A stretch of DNA of 64,000 bases from DFXE01 sp032054765 (GTDB lineage Bacteria > Bacteroidota > Bacteroidia > Bacteroidales > Tannerellaceae). The translations under genes were made by a program, and so were the position numbers. The stretch lies in the NCBI GenBank assembly GCA_032054765.1, contig DAMBSC010000004.1, positions 248,001 to 312,000 on the forward strand, read 5' to 3'. Positions 17,788 to 26,376 of this stretch are shown one piece after another (within the stretch, counting starts at the first letter, position 1; each line of letters opens with the position of its first letter). The notes under the pieces are model-generated. The model ran no database searches. It was not told where the DNA came from and was given only the letters and a program-made list of their open reading frames with translations.

Positions 17788-19659
17788 TTACCAGCCGCGA
17801 CCACCACCGCCTCCTCCTCCACCGCCGGAGAAACCACCTCCACTACTGCCCGAAGACCATCCGCCTGATCCGGAACTTCCTGACGAAGAAGACTCAGGGT
17901 TTACTTGAGCACGCTGGACAGAAGAGTTGAAGGAGTTGGAGAAGTTATTAGCGAACATCACGGGGCGGAAAGGTTGACTGCCATGATACCAGGTAGGCTC
18001 ATAGTTAGTCTGTTTGAGAATATCGTCAAATTTTTTACCCCATTCATTCTCCACATCAAGCGCAATAGCGTATGGTAATAATGCTTCGAAGAGTTCGGGA
18101 GTCCGATCAGGAGGAGTAAGAAGATTAAGACGGTTCTCCTCTGCAGTCTTCAAATACATCCGGAAGCCTTCCAGCTCGGCGCGAGTCTTAGCTCCCAGTT
18201 CAGTAGGAGCTTTTATCAGATAGACATAGATTCCGAAGGCTACAAACATTACCAGAATAAAGATTGAGGTCAATAGACTATACATCTGTAGAAATGTAAA
18301 CTGAGTATAAATAGCAATTCCTGCAAAAGCCAAACCCATTAGTAAAGAATAGATGCCGGAACACCCTCCCCTTTTAATAGCAGCTATAATAGCAAAAATA
18401 CCTGTAAAGACAAATGGTAAAGTAAACAGAAAAACAATTACGGATTCCGCATTTCCTGCTATTACCAGGCTTATGATAATTAAAAAAAGAGAGAAAAAAG
18501 CCCCCAGAACTATGTAAGAGATATTCTTAAGGAAATAATCTTTCAGGCTCATTACTTTTTTCAGTGAACTTCGAAGAAGAGTTACCGTCGCACTAAAAGT
18601 AGAATAGCTTGTATTAGATACCCGTATTGTGTTAGAAGTGCTGAATAATCGGTTGAATACCACTTTTTCTTCATCACTGAAAGGTTTCTCCTCATCTAAG
18701 ACTCCAAGAAAATACAACTTCGACTTCTGCCGGATACGAATGATTCCTTTCACTGCCAGTGAAACAAGAACAGTAGTGAATACTTTATTATCGTATCCTC
18801 TCTTATAAAGATAACGGACTACTGCCGGTGACCAGTTGTATGGTGGTTTAAAAGTAGGAATAATAACCGGCTGCTTGGGATCTATCCCAACTTTCAACCA
18901 GGAAATAACATAAAAGAGAAGTATTAAAAGAAAACTACCTCCATAACAAATTTCCTGCTTATAGGCTTCCCAGAACATTTCAGCCTTTGAAGGGGGGGGA
19001 GGGCGATTAATAATATCTCGTGGAAAGGAAACCGCTATTGTCAATCCTTCACGTGGTTGTAGTTCGTTACGGGTACGAAAAACCACCCTGTTTTCTGTTC
19101 CTTCAACCAAACAATCACTTTTTGAAGATCCACTAAACCCTGTATAACAAGCTGTATTAATAAATTTAGAGCCTTCGGGTAAACGAACTGAGGCCGATGC
19201 TTCCTCAATATCGAAAGCCCAATCATTCCCCGTTACATTCCAGTACAATTCATCATATTCATCGAAGAAACCGATATGTCCGTAACCATAATATGAAACC
19301 TCATATTCGTATTCACCAGGTTCAAGCATATGATCACTATCACCGATATAAACATCCGTAAACTCACCTGCCTTTTCTGTTCTAAAGTTCTCAGGACGTC
19401 TATCTCGTGTTACAGATACAACACTTAACTTCATTTTCACTTTTTTCCCTTTTGCATCTGTCCGGTAATCAGGTAAAGTACGAACAATACCTCGTTTTAT
19501 ATCGTATCCGTCGGCATAAATACAAATCGTCTCTTTTACGTCTATGCGTCCATCGTTTTCAATCTTAATATCAGAGTGAAAGTCTATAATACGTGCATCA
19601 TTGGCGTTTAATAGATTTGCTATTGCTGCAAAGACTACAATAGTAAATATTCTTTTCAT
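17788..19659 (-). CDS. DUF2207-family membrane protein with Gly/Ser-rich tail
   Basis: A 623-aa protein with a signal peptide (1-19), a DUF2207 extracytoplasmic domain (about 20-230) and transmembrane segments near 238-256, 385-405 and in a cluster at 410-490. A cytoplasmic part follows, and then an extreme Gly/Ser tail ending in a run of glycines plus RGW. DUF2207 proteins commonly pair with LemA, as here (6-bp gap). Their role is unclear, with links to envelope integrity. The Gly-rich low-complexity tail is also common in this family. Confidence 0.88.
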   Translation of the reverse strand: MKRIFTIVVFAAIANLLNANDARIIDFHSDIKIENDGRIDVKETICIYADGYDIKRGIVRTLPDYRTDAKGKKVKMKLSVVSVTRDRRPENFRTEKAGEFTDVYIGDSDHMLEPGEYEYEVSYYGYGHIGFFDEYDELYWNVTGNDWAFDIEEASASVRLPEGSKFINTACYTGFSGSSKSDCLVEGTENRVVFRTRNELQPREGLTIAVSFPRDIINRPPPPSKAEMFWEAYKQEICYGGSFLLILLFYVISWLKVGIDPKQPVIIPTFKPPYNWSPAVVRYLYKRGYDNKVFTTVLVSLAVKGIIRIRQKSKLYFLGVLDEEKPFSDEEKVVFNRLFSTSNTIRVSNTSYSTFSATVTLLRSSLKKVMSLKDYFLKNISYIVLGAFFSLFLIIISLVIAGNAESVIVFLFTLPFVFTGIFAIIAAIKRGGCSGIYSLLMGLAFAGIAIYTQFTFLQMYSLLTSIFILVMFVAFGIYVYLIKAPTELGAKTRAELEGFRMYLKTAEENRLNLLTPPDRTPELFEALLPYAIALDVENEWGKKFDDILKQTNYEPTWYHGSQPFRPVMFANNFSNSFNSSVQRAQVNPESSSSGSSGSGGWSSGSSGGGFSGGGGGGGGGRGW

Positions 19660-19665
19660 TATTTG

Positions 19666-20223
19666 TTATTTGTTAAATGTAATATCCGGTAGTGTTTTTT
19701 CAGAAATATCAGAAGAAAAGAAAAGGCCCTTTTCAAAATTAAAAATATTGCCTATAATATTAGAAGGAAAACTTTCAAGAGTAATATTATTCTCACGAAC
19801 AGTTCCATTATAATAGCGTCGTGACATTTCAAGCTCGTTCTCGATCTCAACTAATTGTTGCTGTAGCTTCAGAAAATGCTCATTCGCCTTTAATTCGGGA
19901 TAGTTTTCCACAGAGACAACTAAGTTATTTAATGCTTTTTCCAGTTGAATCTCTCCGGCAATACGGTTCCCTGTTTTCGATGCTTGCATAGCTTCGGCGC
20001 GGTAACGAGTCACCTCCTCCAGTAATTTCTGCTCATGCTGACTATAGCCTTTAACTGTTTCTACCAAATTAGGTATTAACTCATAGCGTTTTTTAAGAAA
20101 CACATCGATCATACTCCATGCTTCCTGCATCCGGTTCTGGTTTTTTACCAGTTTATTATAAATAATAATGATCCAGATAATAAAAAGGAGAAAAAGAATA
20201 GAAAAGAACAACATCATAAGCAT
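19666..20223 (-). CDS. lemA: LemA family protein
   Basis: A 185-aa LemA protein. An N-terminal transmembrane helix (about 3-22) precedes a coiled helical domain with NRMQEAWSMIDVFLKKRYELIPNL-type sequence, the family hallmark, and a later LENELEMSRRYYNGTVRENN-like motif near 135-155. It forms an operon with the downstream DUF2207 gene and is read from a TATATTTG box at 20246-20253. Function is poorly defined. ATG codons at 20217 or 20214 are alternative starts. Confidence 0.92.
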   Translation of the reverse strand: MLMMLFFSILFLLFIIWIIIIYNKLVKNQNRMQEAWSMIDVFLKKRYELIPNLVETVKGYSQHEQKLLEEVTRYRAEAMQASKTGNRIAGEIQLEKALNNLVVSVENYPELKANEHFLKLQQQLVEIENELEMSRRYYNGTVRENNITLESFPSNIIGNIFNFEKGLFFSSDISEKTLPDITFNK

Positions 20224-20245
20224 GTACGTTATTTGTTTGTTCTGC

Positions 20246-20253
20246 CAAATATA
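20246..20253 (-). promoter_or_regulatory. -7 promoter box for lemA-DUF2207
   Basis: On the minus strand TATATTTG matches TAnnTTTG, 22 bp before the lemA start. It sits in the AT-rich tail just after the hairpin at 20270-20293. Confidence 0.5.
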
Positions 20254-20269
20254 TAAAAAATATAGACAT

Positions 20270-20293
20270 TATCCTATTCGTTTTTATAGGATA
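20270..20293 (-). terminator. Rho-independent terminator of the 53-aa gene
   Basis: Arms TATCCTAT / ATAGGATA with an 8-nt loop lie directly downstream of the small minus-strand gene. A T-rich tract follows on the minus strand. Confidence 0.55.
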
Positions 20294-20339
20294 ACAACGA
20301 TAAGCCTAAGGTTGAACTTTTTTAAAATGTAGTTTCTCT

Positions 20340-20501
20340 CTATTTATTTGTTACTTGAAGATCATTCTTCATATCTTCTTGAAGTTTTATTGCCTGTTCT
20401 TTAGCTTCCTTACATTGTAGTGGTGTTCCGCATTGTGTATCTGCATCCTTCAGAATCATCTTTTCTATTTTCTTGTTTATCTTATCTTCTGCATTTGACA
20501 T
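20340..20501 (-). CDS. Small hypothetical protein, 53 aa
   Basis: A short frame from the ATG at 20501 to the TAG at 20340. The product is lysine/glutamate-rich and helical-looking, with two cysteines around the centre (TQCGTPLQCKEA), and starts MSNAEDKINKKIEKMI. It has no signal peptide or membrane segment. A hairpin followed by a T-tract lies about 50 bp after the stop, which supports a separate transcript. I do not recognise the family. Confidence 0.5.
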   Translation of the reverse strand: MSNAEDKINKKIEKMILKDADTQCGTPLQCKEAKEQAIKLQEDMKNDLQVTNK

Positions 20502-20624
20502 ATAATTATTGTTTAAAGGGTTACTTCTATAGTATATACAATCAAAACGAATAAAATGTTTAACTATTAAATAAAAAAAACGTACCTTCGAGTGAAAAAT
20601 TCTAATCTGTTAAATCTAATTTAT

Positions 20625-21788
20625 ATGAAACAATGTATAAAGATTATTATTGCACTTTTATTTGTATTACCTATTCAAGCGCAAAATGATTTTAAAATTC
20701 TTTACGGACCTTATTTACAAAGCGTTTCTGATCATGAAGCTTCCATTGTATGGGTTACAAATAAAGAAGCCGTCTCGTGGGTAGAGATCGCACCTGACGA
20801 CGACAGTCACTTTTATGCAGAAGAGCGTCCGCAATATTTCCAAACCAACTTCGGTAAAAAAGTAATCGGTACGCTTCATACAATCCGTATTCCCGGGTTA
20901 CAAAAAGCAACAACATATCGCTATCGTATTTACTCAAAAGAAGTCACCGAAAAAAGCACATATTTCATCGGGTACGGTAAAACTGCCGCAAGCAATGTAT
21001 ACAGCCGAAAACCTTTTAAATTTACCACCCTTGATGCCTCAAAACCAGAAGCCAGGTTTGCCATGGTCAATGATATCCATGATAGAAGCGATCTGCTCGA
21101 ATCTCTTATGAAAAACATAAAAATAGAAGACATGGATTTTATCCTTTTCAACGGAGATATGATGAGCGATATGATTTCAGAAGAACAGGTATTTAACGGT
21201 TTCATGCAAAAAGGAGTCGACCTCTTTGCTACTGAGCTACCCATGTTTTTTGCACGGGGGAATCATGAAACAAGAGGTTTATTTTCTACTGAATACATCC
21301 GCTACTTCCCCACTCCAACAGGTCAACCATACTATTCTTTCCGCCAGGGGCCGGCTTTCTTTGTCGTTCTGGATGCCGGAGAAGATAAACCAGATAGCGA
21401 TATCGAATATCATGGTCTTGCTGCTTTTGACGAATACCGTGAGAACCAGGTCAACTGGTTAAAAGAAACACTCAACAGCGATGCATTTAAATCAGCCCCA
21501 ATAAAAATAGCGATCATGCACATCCCTCCGATCCGTTCAACCTGGCATGGTCCGATACAAGTAAAAAAACACCTGATTCCTTTGTTGAACGAATCAGGTA
21601 TAGACCTTATGTTAAGTGGGCACCTCCATCGTCACTTCTATCTGACAAAAGGAGAAGACGGTTGTAATTTCCCCATCCTTATCAACTCAAACGAACATGT
21701 AACTGATATAAAAGTGGTAAAAAATCAAATCACCCTTATTATAAAAGATAAAGAAGGAAAAGTTTTTAAAGAGATAAAAGTCTTATAA
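20625..21788 (+). CDS. Exported calcineurin-like metallophosphoesterase (purple acid phosphatase type)
   Basis: A 387-aa exported phosphoesterase. The ATG at 20625 starts a clean signal peptide (MKQCIKIIIALLFVLPIQAQ). A GTG start 33 bp upstream would add a non-signal extension and would nearly abut a weak -7 box (TACCTTCG, 20583-20590), so it is not preferred. An N-terminal fibronectin-like domain (about 20-140) precedes the metal-binding phosphatase domain with motifs NDIHDR, NGDMM, GNHET, MHIPP and SGHLHRH. It probably hydrolyses phosphate esters in the periplasm. The gene appears monocistronic. Confidence 0.88.
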   Translation: MKQCIKIIIALLFVLPIQAQNDFKILYGPYLQSVSDHEASIVWVTNKEAVSWVEIAPDDDSHFYAEERPQYFQTNFGKKVIGTLHTIRIPGLQKATTYRYRIYSKEVTEKSTYFIGYGKTAASNVYSRKPFKFTTLDASKPEARFAMVNDIHDRSDLLESLMKNIKIEDMDFILFNGDMMSDMISEEQVFNGFMQKGVDLFATELPMFFARGNHETRGLFSTEYIRYFPTPTGQPYYSFRQGPAFFVVLDAGEDKPDSDIEYHGLAAFDEYRENQVNWLKETLNSDAFKSAPIKIAIMHIPPIRSTWHGPIQVKKHLIPLLNESGIDLMLSGHLHRHFYLTKGEDGCNFPILINSNEHVTDIKVVKNQITLIIKDKEGKVFKEIKVL

Positions 21789-21804
21789 ACGTAAGCTATG
21801 GAAT

Positions 21805-21846
21805 GGAGGCCGTCAGCGATAGCAAATCTTTGAAACGGCGACCTCC
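21805..21846 (+). terminator. Possible terminator hairpin after the phosphoesterase
   Basis: GGAGG (21805-21809) with CCGT pairs with ACGG...CCTCC (21835-21846) across a long loop. It is not followed by a strong T-tract, so it is weak. Confidence 0.3.
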
Positions 21847-21899
21847 TATTTAGACACAGAAAAATAGACAATTATTTAAAATATTCAATAAAAAAGTTT

Positions 21900-21907
21900 T
21901 ATCTTTG
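21900..21907 (+). promoter_or_regulatory. -7 promoter box for the HhH protein
   Basis: TATCTTTG matches TAnnTTTG, 26 bp before the ATG at 21934. Confidence 0.5.
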
Positions 21908-21933
21908 GTGTATTAACTTAAGGACCTTAACAA

Positions 21934-22638
21934 ATGAACTGGCGTGACTTTTTCTATTTTTCTAATGGGGAACGAAAGGTATTCCTTTTTCTTCTATGCC
22001 TCACCGCTATTTCCGCTATTTTGTTAATTATTCATTCAACTAATGATATACCTGAAAAGGTATCAGAAACACAATATATCGTTAATCCTGAGAATGCCCC
22101 ACGCGCTATCGTTATAGATACAACAAACTATATACCTGCACCTTCTCAAAAGAAGCAATCAACTGTAAAGAATAAAAAGATAAATTCGCCTAATCATAAT
22201 CCAACTACTTATACAAAGGCAACCAAATATCCGGCTGGTACTATTGTTGAGTTAAATACAGCCGATACCACTATTCTAAAAATGGTACCGGGTATAGGAA
22301 GTACTTTCGCACGTCGGATTGTGAGATTTCGTGATCTGTTGGGTGGGTTTTATTCTGTCGAACAACTTCGGGAAGTCTACGGAATAGATGAAGAACGATA
22401 TCAGTTATTACGGAAATGGTTTCATGTTGATCCTACTTTTATTGCACAATTACCAATAAACTATCTCCCTACTGATTCTTTAGCGCGACATCCTTATCTA
22501 AACTACAAGCAAGCGCGCAGTATTTATCTTCTCCGTAAACAAAAAGGAAAACTTTCAGGTTGGGAAAACCTTCATCTGCTCGATGAATTTAGCACAGCCG
22601 ACGTGCAAAGGCTAAATGCTTATCTTTCCTTTAAATAA
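21934..22638 (+). CDS. Membrane-anchored helix-hairpin-helix (ComEA-like) protein
   Basis: A 234-aa protein with one N-terminal membrane helix (about 14-34) and a low-complexity linker. Helix-hairpin-helix DNA-binding motifs follow: VELNTADTTILKMVPGIGS (about 108-126) continues into FARRIVRFRDLLGGF, and a second copy lies near the C-terminus (SWENL-type region about 175-230). The layout resembles ComEA, which binds incoming DNA in competence. The comM-like gene lies 13 kb away, not adjacent. A role in DNA uptake is inference. Confidence 0.82.
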   Translation: MNWRDFFYFSNGERKVFLFLLCLTAISAILLIIHSTNDIPEKVSETQYIVNPENAPRAIVIDTTNYIPAPSQKKQSTVKNKKINSPNHNPTTYTKATKYPAGTIVELNTADTTILKMVPGIGSTFARRIVRFRDLLGGFYSVEQLREVYGIDEERYQLLRKWFHVDPTFIAQLPINYLPTDSLARHPYLNYKQARSIYLLRKQKGKLSGWENLHLLDEFSTADVQRLNAYLSFK

Positions 22639-22690
22639 CAACGTTAATACTAATTAACACACAGATTATTGTTTGCTTACGAAATTATCG

Positions 22691-22698
22691 TAGATTTG
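22691..22698 (+). promoter_or_regulatory. -7 promoter box for the blaI-blaR1-like pair
   Basis: TAGATTTG matches TAnnTTTG, 24 bp before the repressor ATG. A BlaI-type repressor would be expected to bind at or near it, but I could not define an operator dyad. Confidence 0.4.
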
Positions 22699-22722
22699 TC
22701 GTTGTAATATAATTTGTTTATT

Positions 22723-23085
22723 ATGGAAAGATTGACAATACAAGAAGAAGAAGCAATGATCCTGATCTGGCAAACAGCACCTTGTTTTATAAAAGACATC
22801 TTGCTTCTTTACCCGGATCCAAAACCTCCATATACTACGATAGCTTCCATTGTAAAGAATTTGGAACGTAAAAAGTATGTGAAAGCAAAACATATCGGTA
22901 ACATTTACCAATATAGCCCACTGATATCAGAAGGAGAATACAAACGAACTTTCATGAATGGAGTAGTTCGTAACTACTTCGAAAACTCTTATAAAGAGAT
23001 GGTAAGCTTTTTTGCAAAAGACCAGAAATTATCTGCGAATGATTTAAAAGATATCATCAATATGATTGAAAAAGGAAAAGAGTAA
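22723..23085 (+). CDS. BlaI/MecI/CopY-family transcriptional repressor
   Basis: A 120-aa winged-helix repressor (MERLTIQEEEAMILIWQ start; DNA-recognition part about 35-65 with TTIASIVKNLERKKYV). The ATG at 22723 is preferred over an in-frame TTG nine bases upstream. The family represses beta-lactamase and other envelope-stress genes until cleaved by a partner M56 protease. That partner is encoded 19 bp downstream, giving a classical pair. No beta-lactamase gene is near. Confidence 0.9.
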   Translation: MERLTIQEEEAMILIWQTAPCFIKDILLLYPDPKPPYTTIASIVKNLERKKYVKAKHIGNIYQYSPLISEGEYKRTFMNGVVRNYFENSYKEMVSFFAKDQKLSANDLKDIINMIEKGKE

Positions 23086-23104
23086 CTATTAATACACATA
23101 TACC

Positions 23105-24874
23105 ATGACACCAGAATTTGCCTATATTTTGAAGGTAAATGTAGCTTTTGTTCTCTTTTACGCATTTTACCGGCTATTTTTTCATAAAGATACTTACTTT
23201 AAATTACGCCGATTTATCCTATTAATCTTCTTTGGGTTAGCATTTCTTTATCCGTTGATGAACTTTCAAAAATGGATAATGGATAAAGAACCAATAGCAG
23301 AAGTAATTTATCTCTATTCCATGATGCTCCCAGAAGCAGTAATAGAAGCTGAAGCAAGCCCGACAATAGATTGGTGGGGAATACTTATATTAACGGCATC
23401 AGGAATATATTGGCTCACTTTCGGCTTTTTATTGCTTCGATTCTTTGTTCGGTTAGGTAGTATTATCTGGCTGGCAATAAAAAGCAAACGGGCTATTATT
23501 AATGGTACAAATATTCACTTTTTAGAACAGCCCTCAGGTCCTTTTTCTTTCTTCCGTTTGATATTCCTTCATCCGGAAAGCCATTCTGAAACAGAACTTG
23601 ATGAGATTCTCACGCATGAACGTACGCATGTATCCCAGTGGCATTCATGTGATGTAGTTATTAGTGAACTTGTCTGTATTATCTGCTGGATGAATCCTTT
23701 TGTCTGGCTATTAAAACGGGAGATCAGGTATAACCTTGAATACCTCGCTGATAATACCGTACTGAAATCAGGATACGACAGTAAGAGCTACCAATACCAT
23801 TTGTTAGGACTTGCACATCATAGTAATCAGGCTGCAGCAAATTTATATAACAATTTCAATGTATTACATTTAAAAAACAGAATCAGGATGATGAATAAAA
23901 AACGCTCCCGTGATATCGGGCGGACAAAATACCTGATATTCCTACCATTGGTAGCTGTGCTTTTGCTGCTGAGTAATATAGAAGCTATAGCCCGGATCAC
24001 AAAAGATCTGACGGCTAATACACTTACAAATGAAAAAGTAACCGAAAAAATGATAGAGACCCACCCGCTTCCATTGGTTGAAGAAAATTCTCTTATAAAA
24101 GATCAGACAATTGCGAACGGTGACAAGGATACCATCCCCAAAGAACCGTTCACTGTTGTTGATGATATGCCTCGATTTCCAGGTGGAGAAACTCAATTGA
24201 TGAGATTTATTACTAAAGAAATCAAATATCCCGTGGTAGCACAAAAAAACAAAGAGCAGGGACGAGTTATTTGTACCTTCACAGTAACTAAAGAAGGGAA
24301 AATTTCAGATATTAAAATAATAAGGGGAGTAAGTCCGTCTCTCGATGCAGAAGCAATACGGGTTGTCAATAGTATGCCCTTATGGGAGCCTGGAAAAATA
24401 AATGATGAAAAGGTAGATGTAAAGTATACCTTACCGGTTACTTTCAGGTTACAGAAAGAAAATGCAACAACAAATGAGATCTCAGATATTGAAGCTTTCG
24501 ATCCGAAAGACCAGGTATTCACTGTTGTTGAACGGATGCCTCAATTTCCCGGAGGAGAAGAAGCTCTTCTTAAATTTATTTCAAGTTCAATAAAATACCC
24601 GAAAATAGCACAGGAAAACGGTATTCAAGGACGTGTAATATGTGATTTCATAGTAAACACAGATGGCTCAATAAATGATATTAGAATCGTCAGGGGGGTC
24701 GACCCGTCGCTCGACCAGGAAGCATTACGGGTCCTTTCAGAATCTCCTCAGTGGACACCTGGAACACAAAGAGGGAAGGCTGTTCGTGTAAAATATACGG
24801 TACCTATTACTTTCCGGATAGAAGGTATTAAAAATAAATTAGATGAAGTAGTGGTCGTTAGCTATAGTGAATAA
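23105..24874 (+). CDS. M56-family BlaR1-like sensor protease with two TonB C-terminal domains
   Basis: A 589-aa integral membrane protein. The N-terminal half has about four membrane helices and the M56 zinc site HERTH (about residues 177-181), with a distal EYLADNTVL motif. After the last helix (about 280-297) there are two tandem TonB C-terminal domains, each starting FPGGE, with KYP and GRVIC (about 355-450 and 475-570). There is no penicillin-binding sensor domain, so the signal is not obviously a beta-lactam. The last 11 residues include LDEVVVVSY, almost identical to the SusC TonB-box-like motif. It presumably activates by cleaving the adjacent BlaI-type repressor. Confidence 0.9.
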   Translation: MTPEFAYILKVNVAFVLFYAFYRLFFHKDTYFKLRRFILLIFFGLAFLYPLMNFQKWIMDKEPIAEVIYLYSMMLPEAVIEAEASPTIDWWGILILTASGIYWLTFGFLLLRFFVRLGSIIWLAIKSKRAIINGTNIHFLEQPSGPFSFFRLIFLHPESHSETELDEILTHERTHVSQWHSCDVVISELVCIICWMNPFVWLLKREIRYNLEYLADNTVLKSGYDSKSYQYHLLGLAHHSNQAAANLYNNFNVLHLKNRIRMMNKKRSRDIGRTKYLIFLPLVAVLLLLSNIEAIARITKDLTANTLTNEKVTEKMIETHPLPLVEENSLIKDQTIANGDKDTIPKEPFTVVDDMPRFPGGETQLMRFITKEIKYPVVAQKNKEQGRVICTFTVTKEGKISDIKIIRGVSPSLDAEAIRVVNSMPLWEPGKINDEKVDVKYTLPVTFRLQKENATTNEISDIEAFDPKDQVFTVVERMPQFPGGEEALLKFISSSIKYPKIAQENGIQGRVICDFIVNTDGSINDIRIVRGVDPSLDQEALRVLSESPQWTPGTQRGKAVRVKYTVPITFRIEGIKNKLDEVVVVSYSE

Positions 24875-26299
24875 ATGCAGAAAATAATACTATTCATATT
24901 ATCTTTTATCCTGTGCTTTTCTCTGATTGGAAAAGCGCAGGATATATCCCTGCAGGAACTGGTCAACCGGAAACAGTTTACACAAGTCATTGGTTATGCA
25001 CACAAACTGACTACTACTGATTCATTAAACTATTCCACAATGAATGCCATTGCACAGGCGTACGAAGGCATGCTAAAGTACAGAGAAGCCCTTAATTATT
25101 ATCAATATTGTTTATCAATGGATACAACCAATATTGATATTCTCAATGCTTTAGCACGTACAGCAACTAATCTGGGGAAAGCTACCGAAGCAGAGCTTTA
25201 TTTTCATAAAGTACTGGAGAATGACAGTACTAATTTTTATGCAAATTATCAGCTGGGACGACTCTATTATCAACTCGGGAACTACGACAAAGCCATCAAA
25301 AAGTATGAATATTTGATTACAAATGATGAAACAAATACGACTCTTCTAAAAAATGTAGGAGATTGTTATATTAAAGTCGGTGATGGTATGTCGGCTATAG
25401 CTGCTTATTTTCTCGCGTATGAACATAACAAAGAAAATGTAGGATTAGCCAGTACACTCGTAAATGTATTACTTCAAGTTGGAGGAGATGAAATACTAAA
25501 CGCAATAGCTGTTTGCGATACGGCCTTACATTATAATCCCGGTAACCGTCTGATCCGGCAAAACAAAGGGATGGCACTCTATATGAATAAACAATATGCA
25601 GAAGCAGATACACTTTATTCCCAACTAATTGCCGAAGGAGATTCTTCCTACTTAACTGTAAAATATGGAGGAACATCCAAATACTATGCCGGTCAATACA
25701 TGAACGCTATAGAACCACTTGAGATTGCTTACGAAATGGATACAACTTCGGCAGATGTATGCCTGTTACTAGGATCTGCTTTAGGAAAAACATATGACCG
25801 GAAACATGCTTATACCCTTTTTGATAAAGCAGAACAAAACATGCAGCCCAAGGAGTATATGGTTAACCAATTATATCTTTTCAGGGGAGAAACATATCAA
25901 AAAGACAGTAGATACAACGAAGCTGCCCGTTTATATTACGAGCTTTGGAAAAGAACAGAAAAAATAAATGTGCTTTCCATGATATGCAATCTATACAATC
26001 CCATTGATTTAAGTAAAGAGAAAGATAATAATATAAAACAACGAGGGTTCTTTATTAATATCTTATATATTAAAGAATTCCTGAAAAGTGGAGAAGATAC
26101 TAAAAATATGTTCTTTAAACGCAATATGCTGGAGTTATACCTTGAAGATATGTTCTTTCGCAATATAAAAGAAGAAACAATGATCGCACCAGACGGTAAA
26201 AAAAGCAAAATAACTACCGACGAAATTCGCGAATTAGCAAACCAGCTACCCGAAATGCCTGAGAAGGTAAAACGGGAAATAGAAAATAGAAAAAATTAA
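24875..26299 (+). CDS. Exported tetratricopeptide-repeat protein
   Basis: A 474-aa protein with a signal peptide (MQKIILFILSFILCFSLIGKAQ) and multiple TPR units through residues 45-330 (for example ALNYYQYCLSMDTTNIDILN and YQLGNYDKAIKKYEYL). Its ATG directly follows the stop of the BlaR1-like gene, so it is translationally linked to that signalling pair. The TPR array would bind partner proteins in the periplasm. The specific function is unknown. Confidence 0.87.
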   Translation: MQKIILFILSFILCFSLIGKAQDISLQELVNRKQFTQVIGYAHKLTTTDSLNYSTMNAIAQAYEGMLKYREALNYYQYCLSMDTTNIDILNALARTATNLGKATEAELYFHKVLENDSTNFYANYQLGRLYYQLGNYDKAIKKYEYLITNDETNTTLLKNVGDCYIKVGDGMSAIAAYFLAYEHNKENVGLASTLVNVLLQVGGDEILNAIAVCDTALHYNPGNRLIRQNKGMALYMNKQYAEADTLYSQLIAEGDSSYLTVKYGGTSKYYAGQYMNAIEPLEIAYEMDTTSADVCLLLGSALGKTYDRKHAYTLFDKAEQNMQPKEYMVNQLYLFRGETYQKDSRYNEAARLYYELWKRTEKINVLSMICNLYNPIDLSKEKDNNIKQRGFFINILYIKEFLKSGEDTKNMFFKRNMLELYLEDMFFRNIKEETMIAPDGKKSKITTDEIRELANQLPEMPEKVKREIENRKN

Positions 26300-26309
26300 T
26301 TCTTGCAAA

Positions 26310-26347
26310 CAAAGATAAGCCGAATTCGCTGATTTGGCTTACCTTTG
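26310..26347 (+). terminator. Terminator of the blaI-blaR1-TPR operon
   Basis: Arms CAAAGATAAGCC (26310-26321) and GGCTTACCTTTG (26336-26347) pair with one mismatch. The right arm is followed by CTTTTG. Confidence 0.6.
26340..26347 (+). promoter_or_regulatory. -7 promoter box for the DUF2461 gene, inside the terminator arm
   Basis: TACCTTTG matches TAnnTTTG, 29 bp before the ATG at 26377. It forms the end of the upstream terminator's right arm. Confidence 0.4.
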
Positions 26348-26376
26348 CTTTTGTGATAATTAAATAATGAAAAACA

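Noticed and set aside
20592..20624. GTG start for the phosphoesterase
   Set aside because: It would put a polar extension before a clear signal peptide; the ATG at 20625 fits better.
22714..22722. Upstream TTG start for the BlaI-type repressor
   Set aside because: The ATG at 22723 gives the usual family N-terminus and sits well behind the -7 box.
23105..24874. Beta-lactam resistance locus
   Set aside because: The sensor has no penicillin-binding domain and no beta-lactamase gene is nearby; a more general envelope signal is likelier.
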